From Alopecurus myosuroides (Eukaryota > Streptophyta > Magnoliopsida > Poales > Poaceae): 64,000 bases of DNA. The notes beneath the pieces were generated by a model that worked only from the letters and a program-made list of their open reading frames with translations, made no database searches and was not told the DNA's origin. The stretch covers positions 309,986,949 to 310,050,948 of the forward strand of contig CM054060.1 in NCBI GenBank assembly GCA_028641055.1, given 5' to 3'. The translations under genes were made by a program, and so were the position numbers. Positions 22,555 through 33,041 of this stretch are shown here, piece by piece (positions within the stretch are counted from its first letter, which is position 1; every line of letters begins with the position of its first letter).

Positions 22555-24015
22555 GTGTACAACTTTACCCACACGTATCAACCGACTCTTAATGCCAAGC
22601 TATTGGCACAATTCCGACGATGTGCCGGCAGAGGGTGGCTGACCACGATCTTTTCCTTGCTTCGCCTATTCCATGAGTCGCTCCGAGTAGATATGGACCG
22701 CCAATAGGGAGTGGCCATCTCCTGCCGGGTCTCTATCGTTGTGCGCAATGCTCGACGGTTACCTTCCCGCAGAGCGCCGATACACCACCACGTCCTAGTT
22801 TTGAAAACGTTTTGATATCCCCAGCAAATCCAAATGGAACGCCCGAACTAGGCAACTCATGGAACAAACTAGACAAGTTGAAACCGAGGGGAATCCAATC
22901 CCCGTGTGGTTGCACGATCAGTCTTGGCTTCAAAGGCGAGAACTCGCTCCTAGGGGCATGAACGAGGCAAATCACCACATCCCATGTGGCAACTCATCCA
23001 AGCCTTTTATCATATTAACCACACATCTCAAACCTTACCACGTCATCCTGTCATACTAGATTCATTTCGTAACTATGATTCATCAACCGGATGGTGCAGA
23101 GATAAATAGACATGTATGACTAAGCATGGCATATTTGAGGCTTTGGCGATACACACAAACAAATCCTATGTCAGCTAGGAGCATGGAATCATGATATCTG
23201 GTTTATGCAACTAAATAGGATAACTCTATCTATTGACTCAAAATACTTTGTAAAACATGCATCGTCCGAGAAGGAAAACACTTCGAAAACATATATGGGC
23301 AGATAAGAGGTTATGCTTGCCTTGCTTCAAGAAAACCAGAGAAAGCTTCAAGGAATAAGTGCTTGACTTGGTTGTTTAGACCAAGTATTCAGCAACAGGG
23401 GTGTCGAACTTCACTCCGGATTCGCGTTCTACCGATAGGAACAAACACCGGAAAGAGAGAGAACACCACTCAAAACAGACATCGATGCAATGCTCAATAT
23501 GTATGCATGAACATTTGAATGCATTAAAGATAAGCCCTAACATGTTTCACGGGTTGCTAGGGTTCATATGTTAAGGAAACAACTTTAGTGAAATTAGTCC
23601 CGAAGTGGTCCTCGGAGGCCGATTCGGGCAAAACCTAGAGGTACGACAAGTTAAAGTGCTCAAATAAGGTTGAGAACACCATAACTAGGTTACATTTGTC
23701 ATTCTAAGCATTTTGACATATAACTTGTAATTTTCAAATTTTCTTGAATAAAAACTTATTTTCTTTATTTTGAATGATTTAAATAATGCTCAAAACTCAA
23801 CTTTGTCAAAAATGTGTGCAAATGACATAAACATGTAGATTACATTTTTATGAACAAAATGGTATATTGAACACATTTTTCTGAGTTATATAACAAAAGA
23901 TATTGCATTTACAATTTTACTTATATTTCTGTAATTTTAAACAGCAGATGGGGTCCACGTGTCTGAACAATTTCAGTTAAATGAAATAACAGGAAAAGGG
24001 CCTGGTGACGTCGGC

Positions 24016-24036
24016 GTGATGTCATCATGACATCAC
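24016..24036. repeat. 21-bp inverted repeat, right chromovirus LTR
   Basis: Second copy of GTGATGTCAT / ATGACATCAC with a one-base centre, preceded by GGTGACGTCGGC. Confidence 0.6.
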
Positions 24037-25077
24037 CCGAGCCCAAATCCTCACAGCAAGGATGAAATCGACAAAACCGCGCGAAATTCCTCGAATCAAA
24101 CTTCACCACGGGGTGGAGCGCAACGAGGGGGAGCTGGGGATGGTCGCGGCTCGCCGGTTGGTCGCCGGAGCTCGCGCCGGCGAGCTCGTGCGCGGCGGCG
24201 GACGGCGGTTTGCGGCGGCAGGGAGTTGTGGAGGGGGAGGGAGCGAGGCGAGGCCACGGGAGGGTGCGGGAGCTCACCCTGGGTGTGATGGAGGGGTCGG
24301 GGCAGCGAGGGAGGCCGGCAATCGCCGGCGGCGAGCGGATTCCGGCGACGGCCGTGGATCCCGTCGGCGACGAAATTGAAGGCCTCCCGGGGCTTCCCAC
24401 TGCTCCTTTTACTCGAGGAGGACGGAAGGGAGATGGCGGAGCCGGGGAGCTGCTCGGAGAGGGCCGGGGTAGGCCGTATCGCCGGTGAGGTGCGGCGCCG
24501 GTGGCGGTTAGGGTTCGATTCGTTTTTTTTTTCTTTTTGAGTTCCTGCACGTACAGAGTTACAGAGAAAGGTTTCGATGCGGTGGGAGGAGGAGATAGAA
24601 GAGGTCACGTCTTCCCTCTCGGCCTTATCCTCACAGAGGGGAAGCAAGTAGGAGGTGGAAGGGGAAGGCGTCGTGGAGCTTCTGCTCGTCTACTGTCCAT
24701 GGACAGAGGAAGAAGACAAGCACCATTTTCTGAAAACCCCCTGCTCTCCTGGAAAATACAAAATGGCCCCTGCTCTTTTTAAAAACAGCAACTCAAAAAC
24801 TGTGTTGGGGCTTTTCTGTAAAAGATAAAAATTGGCAAAAATCATTTTTGGGATCCTTGTTAAATTTACATCCTCGACATATTTTTGGTTTGCAAAAATT
24901 GTACCATTTTAAACCATCAATTTAGTTTTGCACTTTAAGTGATTTTAATAAACTCCGGTATTAAATTTTAGTGCAACTGTTTTAAAACCAAACATGGGTT
25001 CAAAAATGCATGCATGACATGACATGATCACAACAACAAACACACAAGCACTTTATTACAAAAAGGTGGATGTTACA

Positions 25078-25560
25078 GCGGCATCCACGTGCTCTTTTTA
25101 GCTAAATTTTTGTGTACAAATGTTTGCTACGTTACGTTTTTTTTTTTTGATTTTTTTGTACAAATTTTTTGCTACTACAATTCCGGCGATGTCCGATTAT
25201 TTGCTCTAATAGAATAATTTTTTTGCTACAATAACGTTATGTTTTTGGTTTTTTAGAATAAATTTTTTGCTCCGCTATTCCTCTGGCGAGCAAAAGTCTC
25301 CGGCGAAATCGACTTTTTGCTACTGTAGTAAAAAAAAATTGCTACAGTAACTCCGGCGAGGTCTCCGGCGAAGTCTCCGGCGAGGTCTGACTTTTCCTGT
25401 TCTTTTTTAGGGTGAAACGCTTTTTGCTACATAAGAGCAAAAGCGGGGTGTTTTTTTGCTACACAGAGCAAATACGATTTTTAGACAAAAAGTGGACACG
25501 TGTCAGTCAGGGACCCGGGATGAAAATTTTCTATTTCCGGGGGACGCCCAGCGTTGTCCT
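25078..25560. repeat. TTTTTGCTAC / CTCCGGCGAG low-complexity repeat region
   Basis: After the DC1 remnant, the words TTTTTGCTAC or TTGCTACA occur about eight times at 40-70 base spacing, mixed with CTCCGGCGAGGT units (three in tandem at about 25351-25388). No gene is seen. It resembles degenerate subterminal or spacer repeats of DNA transposons, but no terminus could be fixed. Confidence 0.45.
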
Positions 25561-26315
25561 TTGGATTGTAACGTTCAATGGATTTGCTGTAGCGCAATCT
25601 ATCGCCATATTTATAGGTTCAAGAAAGTTAAGAAAGGCCGACTCGAGTCTGATCAGGACACTCCACGACGAGTTCATGTTTTTCTTTTTTTTAGTAGACC
25701 ACGACCGATGAGACCAAGTAGTAGTAGGAAGGAATACAACTCTACGACAGTGAAACCTTGGGATGCGTTTCTCAGCCTAGCCGACATATATGTATGAAAC
25801 GCTCCAGCCGAGCCGTGTACGAAACGAACGAACGACGAAGGCACGCTTATGGAAAGGACCGAACCAAACAGTTTTTTAAATTGAAATTACATCGGTGGCA
25901 TAGGATGGTAATTTCTGTTAACTTTGATGGCAATTTCATCGACTCCCAAGAGAGTCCCTCGCGAGTTGTCATGATCATAGCGAGAGACAGACGCGATAAA
26001 GGCAGAAGAAAACGGATCGGCTGTTTGATTTGTATGACGTACCAACCATCACCACCTCAAGCCAAATTATATAGTATAAGAGATTATATTAGGTAAAGAT
26101 AGGTATAGATATGAATCCCAATAGGTATAACTTATCGGTGGCAAGGTGGGTAATTTGTGTCAACTTTGAGGGTAGTTTCAATGACCTACCAAACCAAACC
26201 AAACCAAATCAAGAAAGTCTTAACGCCTTTATTATTAGGTATAGTTTAGGTAAAGATAGGTTTTCAGAGTACTAGGTAACGTCCATACTAACTAAGGGCT
26301 CCTAGGGTCAGCATA
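25561..26315. other. Anonymous DNA with an internal ~50-bp duplication
   Basis: No gene recognised. GGTGGCATAGGATGGTAATT and the following ~30 bases (25893-25942) recur in diverged form at 26134-26186, each ending near an AACTTTGA...GG...TTTCA core. AGGTAAAGATAGGT also occurs twice (about 26091 and 26256). This suggests an old duplication or a pair of diverged element ends. Confidence 0.4.
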
Positions 26316-27105
26316 GCTCTGATACCTTCTTTGTATAGGCCCCAAACCGGAAGATCCAGAAACCCTCATATGCATACATTCACGATCCCAAGAATTCAGT
26401 CGTGAACAACATACGAAGTTGGTACCCAGATACATTATCTATTACACGAATAACATAGTCTTAACCAAGTCTTAACAACTGTCACGCAGGACAGAAAAAT
26501 ATCTCACAACACACAACGGAAAATAAAGATAACGTAGATAGCCCATGTCGCGTTTTCACCAACAGGCTGCTGACCAGGAGCCGGGCCTAATTCGCATAGT
26601 CGTCGGAAAAGTACTGCTCCTCATACTCCTCCTCAGGTGGCATCTCCTCAAAGTCTGGCCAAGTAAATAGACAGGGGTGAAATCAATATGAGTACATTTG
26701 AATGTACTCTGCAAGACATCCTTTATACACTTACAAAATGCAATATGATTATATAGTGGATAGGTAGGCTATAAATAGGGCTCACTACCCATGGTGTGTA
26801 TCTAAGATAACATCATGGTTGCTTTATCATTTCTGTATCTTTGTTAAAGAAGATACTTCAGAAGAAAATAATATAGTTTTTCTTTCTTTTGTAGATATTG
26901 CATATCCAAGAGGTTTTATAAAACTGGTTTTATAAAAGAGTTTTCTCTTTGCAAAACGTCTTGGAAAACATTTCCAGATCCTTCATTGGTACCCTCCTGG
27001 TACAATTCCTTGTTCAAAAACACCTTTTTGAAACTTCACACAATGCTAGCTACATGGCCTTTCAACTGCTTATATCCGAGGACTCGGCTATTCTGAATAA
27101 TTTTA

Positions 27106-27115
27106 CTCTGCAGAG
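27106..27115. promoter_or_regulatory. CTCTGCAGAG palindrome, homologous to CCCTGCAGGG of other LTRs
   Basis: Located about 0.78 kb from the LTR end, as in the other families. Both outer positions differ from CCCTGCAGGG, yet the 10-bp palindrome is perfect. TATTC-T-GAATA and CCGAG-GA-CTCGG lie to the left where the other LTRs have their second and third palindromes. Confidence 0.4.
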
Positions 27116-27689
27116 GTGTACACATTTCACTAGATCCAAACGTCTGCTATGAACCACCCATGAATCGACACAGCGATATGGAAGCATCAGAAGAATGATC
27201 CTAACTGTCCACTCTGAACAAGCTAGTATATGGCTATCCCTTCAATTAGGTTTACAAGTATATCGAACAAATCTAGTCATGCACGACGTTTGAGCCTGAG
27301 GCTACAGACCTATAGTACGTGTAAACTTGCAGGTGCAAGCATGGACAAACAATGGCACACCGAATTGTTTTCAATACTCCTAGTGGAGTAACCAATACGA
27401 CCGAACATATAATAGGAGTACCAACGTGAGCTACCTACTGAAGATCCCCAAAACATCAGTCGTTGCATGGCTAGTGGTCGCCTATTGCTAATTGGATACC
27501 CATATTCTCTGGATTTACCTACAGAACAGCACCTTCCTATAATTTTTCTAACAAAGATTTGATATCTTGCTCTGCAGCGAAAGAGGCTGAGGACCTCCAG
27601 TCTGGTCTCCTCGTCGAGCATGGACGTGGCCTAGTTACGTGAGGATGATAACATCAGAAGGAGATCGTCTGAAGCCATGGTGAGCAGAA

Positions 27690-28035
27690 ACCTATGACGA
27701 TTTGCCTCGGCGCAGGTATATGGATGTTGCCCGCTGCCGCTGCACTGCTCCCGTGGTTGTGCGCCAAGATTTAACACCACGTCCAAGCATAGGTTCGGAA
27801 TTCGCAGAGGACATGCCATTGTAGCCACCCAATATGACATGGCCAACGGTGCCTTCAAGCTCGCAGTTGCCTCGACACCGGTGACCAGTTGTTACCCGCT
27901 ACACTCTGTTGTTGCGCCGGCCTGCCGGACAGGTTGAGTGCCACGTCCACGCCTCACGGTTGCCTCGGTGCAGATAGCCGGCTGTTGTCCGCTGCCGCCG
28001 CACTAATCCCGTACCGTAGATGGGTGCCAAGATTT
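27690..28035. repeat. Approximately 265-bp tandem repeat, left part (continues at 32124)
   Basis: GCCAAGATTTAAC.CCACGTCC, GAGGACATGCCATTGTAGCC and ATGACATGGCCA occur in order at 27755-27850, and again across the Copia insertion (28026-28035 joined to 32129-32200). GTTGCCCGCTGC and CTGTTGCGCCG words give further partial copies up to about 32345. No protein family recognised. Confidence 0.6.
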
Positions 28036-28481
28036 TGTTAGAAACAGCCCCCGCCGTCGAGTACTTTCCGGCGGCCGCGACGACGAAACTCCGGCGAGAC
28101 GCTCAAGTATTAGAACTAGTGAGCCCCTTGTCCAATGGAATATTGCCTTGGCACGTTGCTTTTGGCTGAAACAAATATCCACGTACAAGCTAGACTTCCT
28201 AGCTTGACCAATCGATTGGCTCACGTAGCTAGCTCAAACTCGGACATGCACACACGTAATCTGGGAACGATCGATTGATTGTTAGAGGTGCATATCGCAC
28301 CTCTCTCTCTCTTTTCTTTATTTCGATGTGTTACAAGGGGTCTAGTACATCGTATATAAAGCACTCTAACTAGCTAATTCTAGTAGGACTAGGAACTCTA
28401 ATTCCTATACTACTCGGATCCAGCACACGTATACTACTCGTATGCGACGTCCAGCCGGAGTCGGAGTGCTTATTTCCAACA
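28036..28481 (-). repeat. Copia 3' LTR (446 bp)
   Basis: On the plus strand it runs from TGTTAGAAACAGC to TTATTTCCAACA. A polypurine tract (complement of TTCACCCTCC, 28482-28491) adjoins it. It holds GTATATAAAG near 28350, a possible TATA region. Confidence 0.9.
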
Positions 28482-28482
28482 T

Positions 28483-30117
28483 TCACCCTCCTAAGCACGA
28501 CGTGCTCATCTTCACAGCTTGGACGCCTATCCTCCTTCGCTTCTTCAAGAATTTCTCTCGATCCAAAGCCTTCGTTAAGATGTCCGCCAACTGATCATCG
28601 GTGCGAACATAGTTGACTTCAATCTTGCTTTCTTCCACGCACTCCCTTATGTAGTGATACCTCGTATCAATATGCTTCCACCTGTCGTGATGGATTCGAT
28701 TCTTACATAGAGATACCGTAGACTTGTTGTCAACATTGAGCGCCACTTGTTCCGGTTCCTTGTTCAAAAGGTCACCAAGTAGCCTTCCTAGCCATACACC
28801 TTCATGCGTCACGGTTGCAGCTGCGATATACTTTGCTTCACTGGAATCTAATGCAACTACCTTTTGCTTTTGTGATTGCCAACTTACTATGCTTTTTCCG
28901 AAGACATATGCCACGCCCGAGGTACTCTTACGGTCGTCAATATCTCCAGCCATGTCGCTATCACAATAGCCTAGTAGTTTCACCTCATCCTTCCCTTTCA
29001 AATAGACAAGACTGAAGTTCATTGTCCCTTTGATATACCTGAGTATATATTCCACAGTTGTCCAATGTTCCTTTGTGGGTGCTTCCATGAAGCGACTCAC
29101 AATACCAACAGAATAGGCCAAGTCCGGTCTTGTGTGAATTAGATACCTCAAACTTCCGACCACACTTCTATACTCCGTTGCATCAACCATTGGCGCTTCA
29201 CTCCTTTTGCTCAATCTAAGACGAGGTTCCATCGGAACATGAGCTGGATTGCAGTCTTTCATGCCACACTTTTCGAACAGTTTCTTTGCATATGCCTCCT
29301 GGCACAGTGTGATTCCTTCCGGCTTTTGATGTACCTCAATCCTGAGGTAGTAACTCAGTAGCCCTAGATCACTCATCTTGAACAACTCCTTCATTTGTAG
29401 CTTGAACTTTGCAATCTCCATCTCATCCGCTCCCGTTAGCAATAGATCATCGACATAGATGCCAACTAGTAGACGATCCTTTCTTTGTCCTCGCCTATAC
29501 ATTGTATGCTCCAGTGGGCTCTTCTCGAATCCGAGAGAGATCAAAGTACGATCAAGTTTGATGTTCCACGCCCGAGGGTCCTGCCGTAGCCCGTACAACG
29601 CCTTGTGTAATTTCAGTACCTTGTGTTCTTCTCCCTCATTGATGTGTCCGGGTGGTTGCTTCGCATACACTTTATCTTCCAACTCCCCGTTCAAATATGC
29701 GGAGTTCACATCCATGTGATGCACCTTCCACGATTCTTGAGCCGCGAGAGCGATAAGTAATCTCATCGATACCATCGTTGCAACGGGAGCTAACACATCT
29801 TCGAAATCCACACATTGCTCTTTGGCCACTAGCCTTGCTTTGTGTATCAACACTTTCCCTTCGGCATCCTTCTTGATTCCGTACATCCACTTGAGCTCTA
29901 TGGTTTCATGATTGTTGGGAAGATCGACAAGCTCCCATGTGTTATTGTCGTGGATCCATCCCAACTCCTCATCCATAGCATCACGCCAACACTCCATTGT
30001 GTTCGCGTCTTCAAAATCCGCGGGTTCCACGGTAAGCAAACATTGCTTTTCGTCCTTCATCTTCACCGGATTATCTATCGTCGGAAGTTCCTTCTTCTTC
30101 GGATAGTAGTCCAACAT
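28483..30117 (-). pseudogene. pol: Copia reverse transcriptase and RNase H ORF
   Basis: 544 codons, uninterrupted. RT starts near MECWRDAMDEELGWIHDNNT and continues with HMDVNSAYLNGEL (motif A Asp kept) and LLVGIYVDDLLLTG (intact YVDD). RNase H has GYCDSDMAGDIDDRKSTSG, SSEAKYIAA and an HIDTRYHYIRE end followed by DQLADILTKAL. The protein would copy element RNA to DNA in the particle. It lacks the upstream integrase and protease it is normally fused to, and begins at an internal Met, so it is classed as part of a broken polyprotein although the frame is open. Confidence 0.85.
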
Positions 30118-30147
30118 GCTTCGTTGGTGTGCTTGCGTCGGTCCTAG

Positions 30148-30675
30148 TCATCTCGGCTCCAGTCCAGTCGGAGGTGGTGCGACGTAGTCTCCTGCGCCCG
30201 ACATTGCGCTTCTTGCTCCTGGAGCGTCGCCTTTTCTTTTGGTAACTACTCCCTGCAACACAACAGTGTCTCGCACTCCATGGACTTCTGGCGCCATGTA
30301 CGCCTCTTCTTTACCCTGCGACGCTTCATTCCGCCGCAATCTGTGGACTTGTGGCGCCATGTACGCCTTCATACCAGTAGCTTCGGTATGATTCTTCGGA
30401 TCACCCCCCATGTCCTTAGCTTCGACATGAGTTTCCGATACTAGTTGACGATGGAAAACCTTCTCTTCCACATGCGTGTCAGTTTCTTTGGACGTCGCTT
30501 GAGGAACTGGATCATCCTCGTCCACTAGTGCCCTCTCCTTTAGGCCTTCGTTTGGGGTTTTGGATGGTAACTTGTCGTGGAGGAACACCTTCTCCTCGAC
30601 TAACGCCACATGCTCTGCGGCTTCTTTCTGAGAAGTTTCTGGCTTCTCTTCCATCAGCTCACAGACCTCCATCAT
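30148..30675 (-). pseudogene. Copia linker ORF between gag and RT (acidic, repeat-bearing)
   Basis: 175 codons, Glu- and Lys-rich (MMEVCELMEEKPETSQKEAA, later KAYMAPQVHRL and EAYMAPEVHGV as an internal repeat). It occupies the place of protease and integrase but shows no DSG, HHCC or DDE motifs. A 100-bp part of it (30445-30544) is duplicated near the right LTR at 31622-31721. The RT frame follows 30 bases downstream. Probably remnant or replacement linker sequence of the deleted region. Confidence 0.55.
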
Positions 30676-30702
30676 GAAAAGACGGGCATCATCATCACCT
30701 CC

Positions 30703-31548
30703 CTACGCATCCTTTGCGGCTATAAGGGCGGTTTCCTTGACAGGTTTTCGGAACTCAGATTTGAAGTGCCCGAGCAAGTTACAGTTGTGGCAACGCACCA
30801 AACGCGTGTCGAATTTCCTTTTCGACTTCTCCTTGTGCTCGCCACCATTGCTGGACGCACCATGGTTCTTGTACTCTGCCGCGACCATTGCTTGTAGTTG
30901 GCTGCGCGTGAGCATAAGCACCTCATCTTGCTTCCCGTCGCTTGATGTTAGCTTCATCCTTTCATCGTGAGCCTTGTACCTCCCGATTAGATCATCTAAC
31001 GTGAGGGTTTTCAGATCGACGCACTGCTCGATGGCCGATACTATGGGTAAGTACCGTGCAGTCGCTGCTCGGAGGAAACGCCGTACGACCGATATCTCAT
31101 CGAGCCTCTCGCCGAGTGTGCGAATTCCATTGACTAGGGGCACCACCCTAGCCGCGAACTGCTCCACAGATTCATCGTCTCCCATCTGCAAATTCTCGTA
31201 GTTCCTCATCATGGTTTGCAGTTTCGCTTCGCGCACCCTCTCGTGCCCAAGCTGCAACGTCTTGATGGTGTCCCACACGTCCTTCGCAGTTTCCTTGGAG
31301 ATTAGATGCTGCATCAAATCCATCGGCATAGCCAAGTAGATGGCGGTAGCCGCCTGGCGATCTCGCCGGCGTTGCGCCCCACCCTTCTTGAACTCATCGC
31401 CACCGGGGTCGACGATATCCCAGAGCCCGTGCGACTCCATGGCGCATTGCATTGTTGCTGCCCAAACTCCGTAGTTCTCGCGATCAAACCGCGGGAATTG
31501 CGATGATGATGGTGCCGGCGCCGCAGCTTGTAAAGCCGCGCCTGTCAT
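30703..31548 (-). pseudogene. gag: Copia gag with altered zinc knuckle
   Basis: 281 codons. FDRENYGVWAATMQCAMES, LWDIVDPGGDEF, TAKDVWDTIKTLQLGHERV and ETLGERLDE-like text match the UBN2/Copia-type gag. The zinc knuckle RCHNCNLLGHFKSEFRKP has Phe in place of the last Cys of CX2CX4HX4C, so zinc binding is probably damaged. The frame is open from ATG at 31548, which follows a short leader from the primer-binding site. Confidence 0.85.
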
Positions 31549-31608
31549 CTCCGCTAACGCCTTTGTGTTGCTTATGACCTCCCGTTACTAGAAGATCTTG
31601 AACCTGAG

Positions 31609-31620
31609 GCTCTGATACCA
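31609..31620 (-). other. Copia primer-binding site (tRNA-iMet type)
   Basis: GCTCTGATACCA on the plus strand, reverse complement of TGGTATCAGAGC, about 60 bases upstream of the gag ATG in element orientation. Confidence 0.9.
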
Positions 31621-31622
31621 AT

Positions 31623-32123
31623 TGACGATGGCAAACCTTCTCTTCCACACGCGTGTCAGTTTCTTTAGACGTCGCTTGAGGAACTGGATCATCCTCGGCC
31701 ACTAGTGCCCTCTCCTTTAGGTTGTTTCTAACAATTGGTATCAGAACTAGTGAGCCCCTTGTCCAATGGAATATTGCCTTGGCACGTTGCTTTTGGCTGA
31801 AACAAATATCCATGTACAAGCTAGACTTCCTAGCTTGACCAATCGATTGGCTCACGTAGCTAGCTCAAACTTGGACATGCACACACGTAATCTGGGAACG
31901 ATCGATTGATTGCTAGAGGTGCATATCGCACCTCTCTCTCTTTTCTTTATTTCTTCTATCCCAATCGATGTGTTACAAGGGGTCTAGTACATCGTATATA
32001 AAACACTCTAACTAGCTAATCCTAGTAGGACTAGGAACACTATTTCCTATACTACTCGGATCCAGCACACGTATACTACTCGTATGCGACGTCCGGCCCG
32101 AGTCGGAGTGCTTATTTCCAACA
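31623..32123 (-). repeat. Copia 5' LTR with chimeric inner end
   Basis: 31743-32123 matches the left LTR. The next piece toward the primer-binding site, 31722-31745, reads TTTCTAACAATTGGTATCAG on the plus strand, an inverted copy of the LTR-end/primer-site junction. Then 31622-31721 copies 30445-30544 of the internal region. The normal last ~70 bases of the LTR are missing. Confidence 0.75.
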
Positions 32124-32400
32124 GATTTAACGCCACGTCCAAGCCAGGTTTGGGATTCGTTGAGGACATGCCATTGTAGCCGCTAAAGATGACATGGCCA
32201 TCAGAGCCTTGAAGCTCGCAGTTTGACCAGTGGTCCGTTGTTGCCCGCTGCACTCGCTGTTGCGCCGATCTGCCGGAAAGGCTGAACGCCATCAGTGGTT
32301 GTTGCCCTCTGCACTCGCTGTTGCGCCGACCAAACGGAAAGGCTTAACGCACGTCCACTTCAAGGTTAGGGATTAGCAATAATCGATATTGATCTAGTTT
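32124..32400. repeat. Approximately 265-bp tandem repeat, right part
   Basis: Continues the repeat interrupted at 28035: AACGCCACGTCCAAGCC, GAGGACATGCCATTGTAGCC, then two close copies of CTGCACTCGCTGTTGCGCCG (about 32249 and 32311). Confidence 0.6.
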
Positions 32401-33041
32401 ATGAGAGGTGGCCGCCGGCCAGATAACCTATGGCATTAATCGGCGGCATGGCTCTCGCTCATGAAACATCGACGCCGGCGTGGTAGGAAAAATATAACGC
32501 TGCCGCTCGACATGAATATGAAGGTATGAACATGAGTTTGATCTCAAGATAAGATTCGTTTAAAGCGCTATCTTGTAGTACTTTGTTTTTTTCCTTTGTG
32601 AGTTGATGTACATACGTTTAAAGCAAGCTAACCTGTACTTTTTTTCCTCCTCTTGGCTAACGCTTGGGCCAATAGTTGCAAAGTGCCATCCGCTATGCAT
32701 GATACGTGTGTAAATATAACTCTTCCATTCCCCACTTTCAATCTCAACCGTACAGTTCAAATCTTGTGGTTAATTTTGCATGTCTTTCTAGGATTAACGT
32801 GGTAACTCGTAGGGAGTCTCCAATTAGTAAATATAAGATAAGATTCCCCCTGGCACCATGTCACACATCGCCATAACAGGGGACCCAATTGTCGCAACCA
32901 GAGGAGAAATTAATCCCACACTTTCCATGTCCCATTTCTCCCTCCTGACAACATTTCGGTTCAAAGAATCATCCTCTCTATAGCATCTTGGGATAGGACA
33001 CACACTAACAAACTCAAGTATCTAGATAGGCTCCGTACCCA
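32401..33041. other. Anonymous DNA left of the solo LTR
   Basis: No gene or element end recognised. It should be continuous with 36228 onward once the solo LTR is removed. Confidence 0.4.

Larger units (their letters stand above)
13154..25077 (-). mobile_element. Complete chromodomain Gypsy retrotransposon (Tekay/Del-like), 11.9 kb
   Basis: Two direct LTRs (13154-16723 and 21509-25077) flank gag, protease, RT, RNase H, integrase and a chromodomain-like end on the minus strand. The primer-binding site (tRNA-iMet type) is at 21492-21503 next to the right LTR, and the polypurine tract is at 16724-16737. It interrupts the DC1 gene fragment. GCGG flanks both sides (13150-13153 and 25078-25081), a 4-bp rather than 5-bp duplication. 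The LTRs differ only sparsely by eye, so insertion was recent. Clade name is inferred from the chromodomain-type C-terminus and gene order. Confidence 0.92.
21509..25077 (-). repeat. Chromovirus 5' LTR (right copy)
   Basis: Starts TGTCAGACCCCGG and ends GGATGTTACA; matches 13154-16723 base for base apart from scattered substitutions and 1-bp indels. In element orientation it precedes the primer-binding site, so it is the 5' LTR and holds the active promoter copy. Confidence 0.92.
26332..28035 (-). mobile_element. Diverged LTR remnant (primer-binding-site end) of another Gypsy element
   Basis: GCTCTGATACCT at 26316-26327 is an 11/12 match to the complement of TGGTATCAGAGC, and an LTR-like start TGTATAGGCCCC follows at 26332. 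Landmarks then repeat those of the chromovirus LTR in order: an acidic stop-terminated frame on the minus strand (DFEEMPPEEEYEEQYFSDDY; about 26654-26586), TGAGTACATTTGAATGTACT, and a palindrome CTCTGCAGAG at 27106-27115. The inner part of the element to the left of 26316 is missing. The right border is not fixed, because a tandem repeat and the Copia insertion lie there. Confidence 0.5.
28036..32123 (-). mobile_element. Copia retrotransposon, 4.1 kb, lacking protease and integrase
   Basis: GATTT at 28031-28035 and 32124-32128 is a perfect 5-bp target duplication. The left LTR is 28036-28481. The right LTR matches it from 31743 to 32123 but has a rearranged inner end. Minus-strand order: LTR, primer-binding site (31609-31620), gag, short acidic linker ORF, RT-RNase H, polypurine tract, LTR. 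There is no GAG-pre-integrase, protease or integrase domain between zinc knuckle and RT, so the element is an internal deletion form. It sits inside the ~265-bp tandem repeat. Confidence 0.9.
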
